64,000 nucleotides of DNA from Uliginosibacterium gangwonense DSM 18521 (GTDB lineage Bacteria > Pseudomonadota > Gammaproteobacteria > Burkholderiales > Rhodocyclaceae), in the NCBI RefSeq assembly GCF_000373965.1, contig NZ_KB892834.1, forward strand, positions 178,600 to 242,599, written 5' to 3'. Shown piece after piece: positions 56,492 to 64,000 of this stretch. The translations under genes were made by a program, and so were the position numbers. Every line of letters starts with the position of its first letter. Positions within the stretch are counted from its first letter, which is position 1. The notes under the pieces were generated by a model, which saw nothing but the letters and a program-made list of their open reading frames with translations, was not told the origin of the DNA and did not search any database.

Positions 56492-57142
56492 TCAGTAATC
56501 GGCAAAATCCCCAACAAAACTATTCGTTGCCCTTTCCTGACCAAACGTAGACATCGGCCCATGTCCAGGGATAAATGCTACATCGTCCCCCAGTGCCCAA
56601 AGTTTATTGCGAATTGAGCTGATCAATTCAGCATAATTGCCACGCGGAAAATCAGTACGGCCTATAGAACCAGAAAACAGCACATCTCCGACAATGGCCA
56701 AACGGGCAGTGGTGCTAAAAAGCGTAATATGCCCCGGCGTATGACCCGGCGTATGCAGCACCGCCAAGGATTCTCCGCCCACTTCAATCGTGTCACCTTC
56801 CTCCAACCATCTATCCGGGCTAAAGGATTCTATCCTCGGAAAACCAAACATCCGGCATTGTTCAGGCAGGGAATCCAGCCAAAATGCATCTTCACGCTGA
56901 GGCCCATCAATCGACACCTTGTGCGCGTCCGCCAATACCCTGGCGGCACCCACGTGATCCAGATGGCCGTGGGTCAGCACCACGCGCACCAACTTGCAAC
57001 CGGTCTCACGCAAACCGGCCTCAATCATTTCCACATCCCCACCAGGATCTACAACCGCAGCCTCTCCGCTCTGGTCACACCATATCACGCTGCAATTCTG
57101 CATGAAGGGGGTGACGGGAATGATTTTGTACTGAAGGGCCAT
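56492..57142 (-). CDS. Metallo-beta-lactamase-fold hydrolase, glyoxalase-II-like
   Basis: A 216-residue cytoplasmic protein with the zinc-binding HxHxDH motif in VVLTHGHLDHVGAARVLADA, a second ligand in HTPGHTPGHITLFS, and FSGSIGRTDFPRGNYAELIS characteristic of the YcbL / glyoxalase II-like subgroup. Likely a thioester or related hydrolase; substrate unknown. Confidence 0.87.
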   Translation of the reverse strand: MALQYKIIPVTPFMQNCSVIWCDQSGEAAVVDPGGDVEMIEAGLRETGCKLVRVVLTHGHLDHVGAARVLADAHKVSIDGPQREDAFWLDSLPEQCRMFGFPRIESFSPDRWLEEGDTIEVGGESLAVLHTPGHTPGHITLFSTTARLAIVGDVLFSGSIGRTDFPRGNYAELISSIRNKLWALGDDVAFIPGHGPMSTFGQERATNSFVGDFADY

Positions 57143-57268
57143 ACAGATCCTGATTATTTTTCAACGCGGGCCGCGCATCGCATTGTGCCCCGGCCACCCC
57201 TGCACGTTACGCACCCTGTGCAGAGGTGGCAAGTATAGCGTCCCCAATTCTTGACAGAAGATAGTTTT

Positions 57269-58270
57269 TTACTCGCCAAGACATTTGCCCAGGCGCAAAT
57301 CCCGTTCAATCACTTTGGCTACCTGCGCACCTTGTGACATGGCACTCACCACATTGGGAAATACCGGGTTGCACACATCGCCTGCGGCGTAAATCCCCTT
57401 GGCCCCACAGCGACCCCAGCTATCCACGCACAGATAGCCCTGCGCATCATGCTGCATGGCAGACCAGACTCCGGCTTCAAAACTCGCTTCCAGATTGCCA
57501 TTGGGTTCATAGCCCACCAGCACATGCAAGCGCTGGGCCTCAATGGATTCCAGCCCCTGCGGGGAAGAGATGCTCAAGGCCATGCCTGCCGCTGTCGGCT
57601 CGATCTGCTGTACGCTGGCCTGCTGCAAGAGACGCACACGGGGCTGATCAATCAATTGGCTCATCAAAGCGGCCTGGGCGCGAAATTCCGAGCGTGCCAG
57701 CAACACCACCTCGCCCCCTGCCATCAGCAACATGTGCGCGTTTTCCACCGCGTTGTCGCCACCACCAATGATGACGGTACGCCCTTGGGCTGCCAACGCC
57801 AGATTCTCAAACGCAGCCGGGCCGTAGCACACACGCCGGGCTTCAATCGAATCAATGCCGGGGATACCGCCCAGCGTTTCACGCCCACGTACCCGCGTGC
57901 CGGTTGCCAACACTACCGCCGCACAGGGCTGATGAACCACCCCTTGGGTCGTCCACACCGCAACCTGTAGCGCATCTCCTTGCCGATTTACGGCAAAGCG
58001 CTCAACGCCCATATCCACACGAATGGGCAGGCTGGCAAGGTGACGGGCAAACTGGCTGGCCATCTGCGGCCCGGTCTGGGCGATCTGCCCCAGCACCCAG
58101 TTGTTGGGCAGGGTGTTGGCGTTCATCAGCCCCCCTGCCTCGCCCGCCTGATCAATCAGCCAGGGGCGCAGCCCCAAGTTATGCAACCACAAGGCACACG
58201 ACATCCCCGCCGGTCCAGCCCCCACCACCAGCACCGGGGCACACTCAACCAAACCTTCCTCCATGCTCAT
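57269..58270 (-). CDS. Thioredoxin-reductase-like flavoprotein without the redox CxxC
   Basis: A 333-residue FAD/NAD(P)-binding protein: PVLVVGAGPAGMSCALWLHN (FAD, about residues 12-32), VIIGGGDNAVENAHMLLMAG (NADPH-type, about 165-185) and GIYAAGDVCNPVFPNVVSAM. At the place of the thioredoxin reductase CATC centre only a single Cys occurs (ARRVCYGPAAF), so it is not a classical TrxB; it may be a ferredoxin/flavodoxin-NADP reductase-like enzyme. Its start overlaps the DUF1840 stop by four bases. Confidence 0.78.
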   Translation of the reverse strand: MSMEEGLVECAPVLVVGAGPAGMSCALWLHNLGLRPWLIDQAGEAGGLMNANTLPNNWVLGQIAQTGPQMASQFARHLASLPIRVDMGVERFAVNRQGDALQVAVWTTQGVVHQPCAAVVLATGTRVRGRETLGGIPGIDSIEARRVCYGPAAFENLALAAQGRTVIIGGGDNAVENAHMLLMAGGEVVLLARSEFRAQAALMSQLIDQPRVRLLQQASVQQIEPTAAGMALSISSPQGLESIEAQRLHVLVGYEPNGNLEASFEAGVWSAMQHDAQGYLCVDSWGRCGAKGIYAAGDVCNPVFPNVVSAMSQGAQVAKVIERDLRLGKCLGE

Positions 58271-58623
58271 TTATCCGTGCAGCTCCCACTGGCATGCCAA
58301 GTCACGGCAGCCTTCTCACGGATGGAGTACTGCAACATGGTCAGCAAAGGGTAGGCACGTTGCGCGAAGCTGATAATCGAATTGCGGGCAGCGTGCTCAT
58401 CCTCTTCTTCGGTATCAATTGCAGCCACCGCGCGATGTGAGCGTTCCCGGTGATCCGCGTCTATAGCTGCCTGCAAGGCCGCCAGCGCAGCAGGCAACTG
58501 CTCGACCGTCACAATCCCATCCCTGGCTTGCGGGTCTTTACCCAACACGGCAAGCATGGCACGCCCCACCTCACCAAACATGATCACATCAGCGTCGGCA
58601 TTTGAATAGAAGGTGATCAGCAT
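58267..58623 (-). CDS. DUF1840 protein
   Basis: A 118-residue protein of a small betaproteobacterial family. It starts MLITFYSNADADVIMFGEVG and ends in FAQRAYPLLTMLQYSIREKA, which are typical; function unknown. ATG 58623 is chosen, with GGAG upstream; the frame continues 23 codons further without similarity. It is coupled by a four-base overlap to the flavoprotein. Confidence 0.8.
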   Translation of the reverse strand: MLITFYSNADADVIMFGEVGRAMLAVLGKDPQARDGIVTVEQLPAALAALQAAIDADHRERSHRAVAAIDTEEEDEHAARNSIISFAQRAYPLLTMLQYSIREKAAVTWHASGSCTDK

Positions 58624-58802
58624 AGGAGACTCCAACAAAAGGACAGACAAGAAGCGATCCACGATAACCCCCATACTATGGAGCGCCTTCACTTTATTCT
58701 AGAACCTGCCCCTGATCTTACTGCACAGGCACAACCAAGATTGATGTGGAACGTAAAGCGTGCAGCTACACAGTCACAGTCTCATCCCTAAAAGCCCACG
58801 CA

Positions 58803-59273
58803 TCAATCACAATGCCCACGGGAACGATCCACCAGCACCGGCCAAACGTACTTGAAAGCCGTACTGGACGTGCAGCGCTGCGCACAGTTTGAGTAACTGA
58901 CCGTGACCTGCCGCCCCTGCTGCCAGATCTTGGCGGTGCAGCCGTCGTGCGAATTGTACAGTTCAATCGATGGCAGACGCTGGCGCTGCACAAAGCCATC
59001 CCACTCAAAGTTGCAACTGCCCTGATCAGGAATCTTGACCGAAGTGCTCAAACGTTTGACGATGCCATCGCGTATTTCTGCGCTCATCGTGCCGGAATAG
59101 CCGGTTTCGTTCTTGAACCGGCAGTTGGTCACCAGATCAATGGGTTTGGCCTCCAGCGCCTTGAGCTTGCCGCGCACATTGGCCGAAGGGCTGCTCTCAC
59201 GCGTCACGGCTTGTTCACCGCCGCCACATCCAGCCAGCATCAAAACCGCCAGCAAAAGTATTTTGGATTTCAT
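58803..59273 (-). CDS. Predicted lipoprotein, function unknown
   Basis: A 156-residue protein with a lipoprotein signal peptide: MKSKILLLAVLMLAGCGGGE, with Cys at residue 17 as the lipidation site (LAGC lipobox). Signal cleavage would leave Cys-Gly-Gly-Gly, so outer-membrane sorting is likely. The mature part has four or more Cys (NCRFKN, GSCNFEW, DGCTAKIWQ, NCAQRCTSS) that may form disulfides. The start overlaps the LysE-type gene by four bases. No family recognised. Confidence 0.65.
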   Translation of the reverse strand: MKSKILLLAVLMLAGCGGGEQAVTRESSPSANVRGKLKALEAKPIDLVTNCRFKNETGYSGTMSAEIRDGIVKRLSTSVKIPDQGSCNFEWDGFVQRQRLPSIELYNSHDGCTAKIWQQGRQVTVSYSNCAQRCTSSTAFKYVWPVLVDRSRGHCD

Positions 59274-59896
59274 CGCCGGAACTCCGCCAACAGGGCACCC
59301 GCCCCCACAAACAAGCCACCAAAGCAACGATTGACCCAGCGCAGGTGCCCAGGATCGCGCAACACGTGCAGTACCCGCACCGCCAGCAGCGTGTAGCCAC
59401 ACATCACCACGATATCGGTAAACAACAACGTAGCCAGACAGATCAGATACTGCGGGGCCTGAGCCTGATGCGAATCAATGAACTGCGGCAATACCGCCAG
59501 CATGAACAAAATGCCCTTGGGATTGCTGGCGTTGATCAGGAATGCGCGCATCAGCAATTCCCGGCGCGTGGCCGTATCAGGCATCCCCTGGGATGCATCC
59601 ACAACGGGAACGGGTGCGGCACGCCACTGGCACACGCCCAGATAGACAAGATAGGCCACCCCGCCCCATTTGATGATGGAAAACACCAATAGGGAGGCGC
59701 TCAGCACCGTGCCCAAGCCGGTAGCCACAACCGCCACCAGCAAGGCGACGCCCAGTTCCAGGCCGACAATATTCCAGGTGGCATGCCAGAAACCGTGGCG
59801 CATACCGGCTGTCATGCAGGACAAAGCGCCCGGCCCTGGCGACAGGCTGATCAGCCATGCCGCCACAAAAAACGCAAGCCACGTGTGTAAGCCCAT
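59270..59896 (-). CDS. LysE/RhtB-family exporter, second copy
   Basis: A 208-residue membrane protein with six hydrophobic segments and the family start FVAAWLISLSPGPGALSCMT, GMRHGFWHATWNIVGLELGV. It probably exports an amino acid or homoserine lactone-type compound. Only distantly similar to the copy at 48204-48818. It is upstream of, and coupled to, the lipoprotein gene. Confidence 0.85.
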   Translation of the reverse strand: MGLHTWLAFFVAAWLISLSPGPGALSCMTAGMRHGFWHATWNIVGLELGVALLVAVVATGLGTVLSASLLVFSIIKWGGVAYLVYLGVCQWRAAPVPVVDASQGMPDTATRRELLMRAFLINASNPKGILFMLAVLPQFIDSHQAQAPQYLICLATLLFTDIVVMCGYTLLAVRVLHVLRDPGHLRWVNRCFGGLFVGAGALLAEFRR

Positions 59897-59986
59897 TGAT
59901 ACCCCCTGCCCCTGTGCAACAACTGGAGTTTTGCATTGTAGAGCAAGGGGATGCGTTTACTGCAGGCAATGGATGAACGCAACGCG

Positions 59987-61195
59987 TCAGGCTCGGATCT
60001 TGAACTGCTCCAGGTATGCCTGCGGATTTTCTCCGTTCCACACCACACCATCCATCAGGGTGGCGCTACGCATCGGGCTTGTAGGCAGGGGCACTTTGGC
60101 AATCTCCGCCGCCTGCCGGTAAAGATCAATCTGGTTGATCTGCCGGGCAATGCCCAGATAATCAATTTCCCCTTTGAGCATCCCCCAGCGCCGGTGCTGG
60201 GTGAGGAACCACATGCCATCGGAGAGATAGGGGTAATTCACCTGCCCATCGTTATAAAACCGCATAGCGTGCGCATCGGTCCAACGCTTGCCCAGGCCGT
60301 TCTCATACTGCCCGATCATCCGTGAGCGAATGACATCGGTATCGGTATTGACGTAGGCCTTGGCCGCAATGGCCTCTGCGGTTTTGCTGCGGTTGAGCGG
60401 GCTGGCGTCGATCCAGCGCGAGGCTTCCAGAATGGCACAGATCGTCGCCCGTGCAGTGCGCGGGTAACGCGCCACAAAATCCGCACTCGCCGCCAAGACC
60501 TTTTCCGGGTGATCCGGCCAAATGCTTTGCGAAGTGGCGACGGTAAAGCCGATATTGTCGGCAATCAGGCGCTGATTCCAGGGCTCACCCATGCAGGCCC
60601 CGTCCATGTTGCCGATACGCATGTTGCTCACCATCTGCGGCGGTGGCACCACAATGGTCTTGATATCCTGGAAGGGGTGGATGCCATGTGCGGCCAACCA
60701 GTAGTATAGCCACATGGCATGTGTGCCGGTGGGGAAGGTCTGGGCAAAGGTGTAGCAGCGCTCCCTTTTGGCAATCAGGCGGGCCAGCGCGGTGCCATTG
60801 CTCACCTTCTTGTCGCGCAACTCATTTGAAAGCGAAATCGCCTGACCATTATGGCTGAGCGTCATCAGCAGGGCCATGTTCTTCCTGGGGCCGCCAATGC
60901 CCATGTGCACGCCATAAACCAGGCCATACAGGGCCTGCGCGGCATGCAGATCGCCCGCCACAAGCTTGTCGCGCACCACCGCCCAGGAGGGTTCTTTGAT
61001 CAGGTTGAAACGGACACCATACTTTTGATCAAACCCCAGCAGGTGGGCCATCACTACCGAGGCGCAATCGGTAAGCGGGATAAAGCCGATATCCACCACA
61101 TTCAGCTCTGGCCGTTCGCTTCCTTCTACCCATGCACCGACTACCGGGGCGCATTCCGGGGCAATCTCGCTGATGGTGTCACTGTTGTGCTGCAT
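59987..61195 (-). CDS. NrtA/CmpA/NasS-like nitrate-binding protein, no signal peptide
   Basis: A 402-residue periplasmic-binding-fold protein of the nitrate/bicarbonate family. Family features include VVDIGFIPLTDCASVVMAHL (about residues 32-51), GVRFNLIKEPSWAVVRDKLV, LHAAQALYGLVYGVHMGIGG, and GACMGEPWNQRLIADNIGFT. No signal peptide or lipobox is seen before the mature region, which fits cytoplasmic NasS (nitrate sensor) better than a transport binding protein. ATG 61195 is chosen; the frame is open 18 codons upstream. No nasT or nrtBC is adjacent. Confidence 0.8.
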   Translation of the reverse strand: MQHNSDTISEIAPECAPVVGAWVEGSERPELNVVDIGFIPLTDCASVVMAHLLGFDQKYGVRFNLIKEPSWAVVRDKLVAGDLHAAQALYGLVYGVHMGIGGPRKNMALLMTLSHNGQAISLSNELRDKKVSNGTALARLIAKRERCYTFAQTFPTGTHAMWLYYWLAAHGIHPFQDIKTIVVPPPQMVSNMRIGNMDGACMGEPWNQRLIADNIGFTVATSQSIWPDHPEKVLAASADFVARYPRTARATICAILEASRWIDASPLNRSKTAEAIAAKAYVNTDTDVIRSRMIGQYENGLGKRWTDAHAMRFYNDGQVNYPYLSDGMWFLTQHRRWGMLKGEIDYLGIARQINQIDLYRQAAEIAKVPLPTSPMRSATLMDGVVWNGENPQAYLEQFKIRA

Positions 61196-61249
61196 GCTGC
61201 GACTCTCTGTGATGGGGGAAAGAGTCCGAAACCCATAGCTGCGATACAA

Positions 61250-61498
61250 ACCATGCCAAGGGTAGTGGAATCCACTTTGTCATAAGCATCCTGTATGCCA
61301 GAAACCAATAATTCCTTAAAATTCATTGCTTTATTAATTCCGCCCTGTACACAAGAAGAGTCGGGTGCGTGCCATACCATTCACAGCGCGAGCGGGAATG
61401 CACCAATTTGAGCGCTTCTCACCGTAAAATTTACATGCTGGTGGCTCAAGCTCGCCGGTTTGGCGCCGTAGGCGTTAACGCTGATACGGAATGTGCCC
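61250..61498. promoter_or_regulatory. Divergent region between the NrtA-like gene and the HD-GYP gene
   Basis: This 249-base gap must contain both promoters. I see no certain operator or terminator in it. A 79-codon frame on the - strand (61141-61380) overlaps the NrtA-like gene and is not supported. Confidence 0.35.
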
Positions 61499-62797
61499 AT
61501 GACCCGAGATACCATTGATCCCACCAACCGACATTTTCTGAATGCGCTCGTCAAACTCTCTGAGGAAGAGGAGATTGAAGTCGCAGAAGATGTATACGGA
61601 CAAAACGGCATCAAGCTGGTTGCCCGTGGTACGCGGGTCAGCTCAAAGCTCTATGAGCGCGTGGTCAATCACAAGTTGCTCAAACCACTGGAAGTGAGCC
61701 TGAGCATTGCTGGCGAAGATGCGCTGGACTATGCCCGCGTCGGAGAAGAGTTGCTGGCAGAGTTCCCCCAGCTCAAAGCACTCACCGCATGGCAGTTGGG
61801 AAATCTCACCCCGCTGCGTCTGCTTGCCGATCTCAGGTTTCCCTCACAAGCCAAAACCTTGCTGACCCTCGCGGCGCGGCGCAACCCATCGGCCCGCAGA
61901 CACGACGTGCTGGTCACCTTGCTGGCCCTGGGGCTCGCCCATGTCAGCCACCGCAAGGATGCGCAATGGATGGATGTGGTCGCCCGTGCCAGCATTCTGC
62001 ATGACATCGGAGAGTTATACATCGACCCCGAGATCGTCAAACAGCATGAGCACCTCGCCCCAATGGAATGGCTGCAATATTCTGCCCACCCAGTCATTGG
62101 TGCAACCCTGGCCCGCGAAGTGCTGGGGATGGAAGAACTCAGCCAGCGCGGCATCCTGGAGCATCATGAAACGCTGGATGGTTTTGGCTATCCGCGTGCC
62201 ATACAGGGGGCCGGGCTTTCCACCTGCGGCATGATCCTGGGGGTGGCAACCTTTATCTCGTCCCTGATCCTGCAGGAGTATCCCTACCGACGCATCGACA
62301 TCGCGCTCAAATTCATCCCCGGTGAATTCGATACCCATCTGGTCAATAGCATCAGCGAATTGCTGCATGGCTTGCTGGAATCCCAGATCAGCGACAAGGC
62401 GCCCACCCCCACGGACCCGCTCCCGGCCAAAATCCACCAGACATTATTGGGCATGGGTACCGTGCTGGAAACCTACGAACGCCTCAAGACCCTGCACCCC
62501 CATATGAGCCATCAAACCAAGCTGACCCTTGACAGTGGTTTCAACCGCTTTGTACGTTTGCAGCGCGCCTTTACCAGCACTGGGGTTGAGAAACTGAGCA
62601 GCTTGGCAGATGCCTTCAGCGAAGTGGAGCTTGGGGGCTATCGTTTTGAAGCCCGTTGCGTGCTGCACGAGATCGCATGGCGTTGCAATAAGTTGGCCCG
62701 TGAGATTGCCGCAAACAGCATGCGGGATAGCACGCTGGCGCTGGAAGACCAGAACTGCCTGATGGAATTCTCCAACGCCCTGGCAGGAGCAAGCTAG
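61499..62797 (+). CDS. HD-GYP-domain protein, probable c-di-GMP phosphodiesterase
   Basis: A 432-residue soluble protein. The HD-GYP core has RASILHDIGELYIDP (HD, about residues 160-175) and the ILEHHETLDGFGYPRAIQGA segment (about 220-240), where HHE and DGFGYP match the family. Key metal and GYP residues are present, so c-di-GMP hydrolysis is likely. The N-terminal 130 residues are an unrecognised sensor-like region. ATG 61499 is preferred; GTG 61493 would add two residues. Confidence 0.85.
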   Translation: MTRDTIDPTNRHFLNALVKLSEEEEIEVAEDVYGQNGIKLVARGTRVSSKLYERVVNHKLLKPLEVSLSIAGEDALDYARVGEELLAEFPQLKALTAWQLGNLTPLRLLADLRFPSQAKTLLTLAARRNPSARRHDVLVTLLALGLAHVSHRKDAQWMDVVARASILHDIGELYIDPEIVKQHEHLAPMEWLQYSAHPVIGATLAREVLGMEELSQRGILEHHETLDGFGYPRAIQGAGLSTCGMILGVATFISSLILQEYPYRRIDIALKFIPGEFDTHLVNSISELLHGLLESQISDKAPTPTDPLPAKIHQTLLGMGTVLETYERLKTLHPHMSHQTKLTLDSGFNRFVRLQRAFTSTGVEKLSSLADAFSEVELGGYRFEARCVLHEIAWRCNKLAREIAANSMRDSTLALEDQNCLMEFSNALAGAS

Positions 62798-63051
62798 GCT
62801 AAAACCTCAAAAGCATAAACTCTCCGCCTCGTTTTGTTCAGCACCCCCTGCACGGTGCAGCCTACGTATTTAATCAATACAAATAAATCCGCACTGCCAT
62901 AAATATGCAATTGGAGTAATTCTGGGGCGATTTCATAATTTGCCCCTTGAACGGGGCGCGCAATGCTTGGCCGGGAATTCGTGAATCCCGAGCAGGCACA
63001 AAAAAGCGCGCCCGGGGGACGCGCCTTTTCAGAAACATGGGCGGATGAGGT
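62798..63051. other. Region between the HD-GYP gene and lipA
   Basis: No gene is supported; a 65-codon frame on the - strand (62874-63071) overlaps lipA's end and looks spurious. It contains several hairpins, CCCC/GGGG near 62943-62956 and GGGAATTC/GAATCCC near 62973-62990, and the lipA terminator. Confidence 0.5.
62999..63029 (-). terminator. lipA terminator
   Basis: On the - strand GGCGCG and CGCGC form a GC-rich stem around CCCCCGGG followed by TTTTTT. It lies 23 bases after the lipA stop. Confidence 0.85.
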
Positions 63052-64000
63052 TTATACCACCCCCGCGCCATGCGCCTGCTGGTCTGCCCAGTAGCTGGAG
63101 CGCACCATGGGGCTGCAAGCGGCGTTCTTGAAGCCCATTTTGAGGGCTTCGGTCTCGTACATCTTGAAAGTCTCGGGCGTCACATAGCGCAGCACTGGCA
63201 GGTGGCCGCCGGAGGGCTGCAGGTATTGGCCGATGGTGAGCATTTCCACGTCATGGGCGCGCAGGTCACGCATCACTTCGAGGATTTCCTCGTCGGTTTC
63301 TCCCAGGCCGACCATGAGGCCGGACTTGGTGGGCACCTCGGGGTGCATCTTCTTGAATTCCTGCAGGAGCTTGAGCGACCAAGCGTAGTCGGCACCGGGG
63401 CGGGCGGCCTTGTACAGACGGGGCACGGTTTCCAGGTTGTGGTTCATCACATCCGGCTGGGCCTGATTGAAGATGTCCAGCGCAATGTCCATGCGACCAC
63501 GGAAATCCGGCACCAGAATTTCAATGCGGGTGCGCGGGCTGGCTTCGCGGGTGGTCTGGATGCAGTCGACAAAATGCTGGGCGCCGCCGTCGCGCAGATC
63601 ATCCCGGTCCACCGAGGTGATCACCACGTAATTCAGACGCATCGCCGCGATAGTCTTGGCCAGTTCGGTAGGCTCTTCGGGGTTGAGCGGATCGGGGCGG
63701 CCGTGGCCCACGTCGCAGAACGGGCAGCGCCGGGTGCAGATGTCCCCCATGATCATGAAGGTGGCCGTGCCCTTGCCAAAGCATTCGTGGATATTGGGGC
63801 AGGAGGCTTCTTCGCACACGGTGTGCAGCTTGTGGTCGCGCAGGGTGTCTTTGATCTCGTTGAAGCGGGCGGTTTCTTCGGCAGAACCGAGCTTGATGCG
63901 AATCCACTCCGGCTTGCGCAGCTTCTCGGCCGGTACGATCTTGATGGGGATGCGGGCGGTTTTCTGTTCGCCGCGTTGCTTCTTGGGGGCTTCGGTCGTC
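63052..64000 (-). CDS. lipA: Lipoyl synthase, missing its first codons
   Basis: Radical-SAM enzyme inserting two sulfurs into octanoyl-protein. The frame is open to the window's end, so the N-terminus is cut. About 315 residues are present. The auxiliary cluster Cys are seen in [20 protein letters not shown], and the radical-SAM CxxxCxxC in [14 protein letters not shown] (the last three Cys of the SAM cluster). The C-terminal [11 protein letters not shown] is typical. It is the last gene of its transcript; lipB is not in the window. Confidence 0.95.
   Translation of the reverse strand, partial: TTEAPKKQRGEQKTARIPIKIVPAEKLRKPEWIRIKLGSAEETARFNEIKDTLRDHKLHTVCEEASCPNIHECFGKGTATFMIMGDICTRRCPFCDVGHGRPDPLNPEEPTELAKTIAAMRLNYVVITSVDRDDLRDGGAQHFVDCIQTTREASPRTRIEILVPDFRGRMDIALDIFNQAQPDVMNHNLETVPRLYKAARPGADYAWSLKLLQEFKKMHPEVPTKSGLMVGLGETDEEILEVMRDLRAHDVEMLTIGQYLQPSGGHLPVLRYVTPETFKMYETEALKMGFKNAACSPMVRSSYWADQQAHGAGVV

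Noticed and set aside
61141-61380. A 79-codon - strand frame upstream of the NrtA-like gene
   Set aside because: Overlaps the NrtA-like start in another frame; only a hydrophobic patch is seen, with no clear gene signals.
62874-63071. A 65-codon - strand frame over the lipA terminator
   Set aside because: It runs through the lipA terminator and its end; sequence looks like shadow translation of hairpins.

Overview
The window looks like chromosome from a betaproteobacterium. The support is gene content and order: rdgC, a xerC / DUF484 / dapF / YccU-type / two LpxL-type acyltransferase cluster divergent from metK, DUF1840, DUF934 inside a cysteine operon, and a CysB divergent from it. I lean towards the Rhodocyclales or a neighbouring order, but order-level placement is a guess. 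Most of the sequence is GC-rich; two stretches (about 12.7-13.8 kb and 20.3-22.9 kb) are visibly richer in A/T and look acquired.

Layout. 1-6.3 kb: end of rdgC, a nucleoside deoxyribosyltransferase-like gene, ethanolamine ammonia-lyase eutCB with a divergent AraC regulator, a Gfo/Idh oxidoreductase and a LOG-family gene. 6.4-12.6 kb: polA, a secreted esterase, a solute-binding protein and an alphaproteobacterial/archaeal-type serC. 12.7-13.7 kb: A/T-rich orphan gene with a DUF3800-like layout. 13.9-20 kb: rtcB, pyrF, a MarR regulator with its MFS pump and a paired operator, a double-VOC protein and a membrane protein. 20.3-22.7 kb: a PD-(D/E)XK-nuclease-like gene split by one in-frame stop codon, preceded by an inverted pair of short repeats. 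23-26.6 kb: a GDT1-family cation exporter behind a yybP-ykoY manganese riboswitch, lgt and ilvD. 26.7-39.2 kb: a signalling block with a GAF/PAS/GGDEF/EAL protein, two tandem chemoreceptors, a small unknown, a YyaL-type thioredoxin-domain protein and a five-PAS histidine kinase. 39.5-46.7 kb: assimilatory sulfate reduction operon (tauE-like, cysI, DUF934, cysH, cysD, cysN) divergent from cysB. 46.8-54.2 kb: HDOD protein, LysE-type exporter, xerC, a secreted EF-hand protein, DUF484, dapF, CoA-binding protein and two acyltransferases. 54.2-64 kb: metK behind a SAM-II-like riboswitch and an attenuator, an OmpR-type regulator, a metallo-beta-lactamase-fold hydrolase, a thioredoxin-reductase-like flavoprotein, DUF1840, a lipoprotein, a second LysE-type exporter, a NrtA/NasS-like protein, an HD-GYP protein and the truncated lipA.

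Metabolically the region ties sulfur assimilation (cys operon) to methionine activation (metK) and lipoate synthesis (lipA), each with its own visible control element. A 143-bp repeat with terminal inverted repeats, present in three copies (one complete, one half, one degenerate), lies directly at gene borders and is the best unexplained structure in the window. The split nuclease gene is the best candidate for an undescribed defence-like function.
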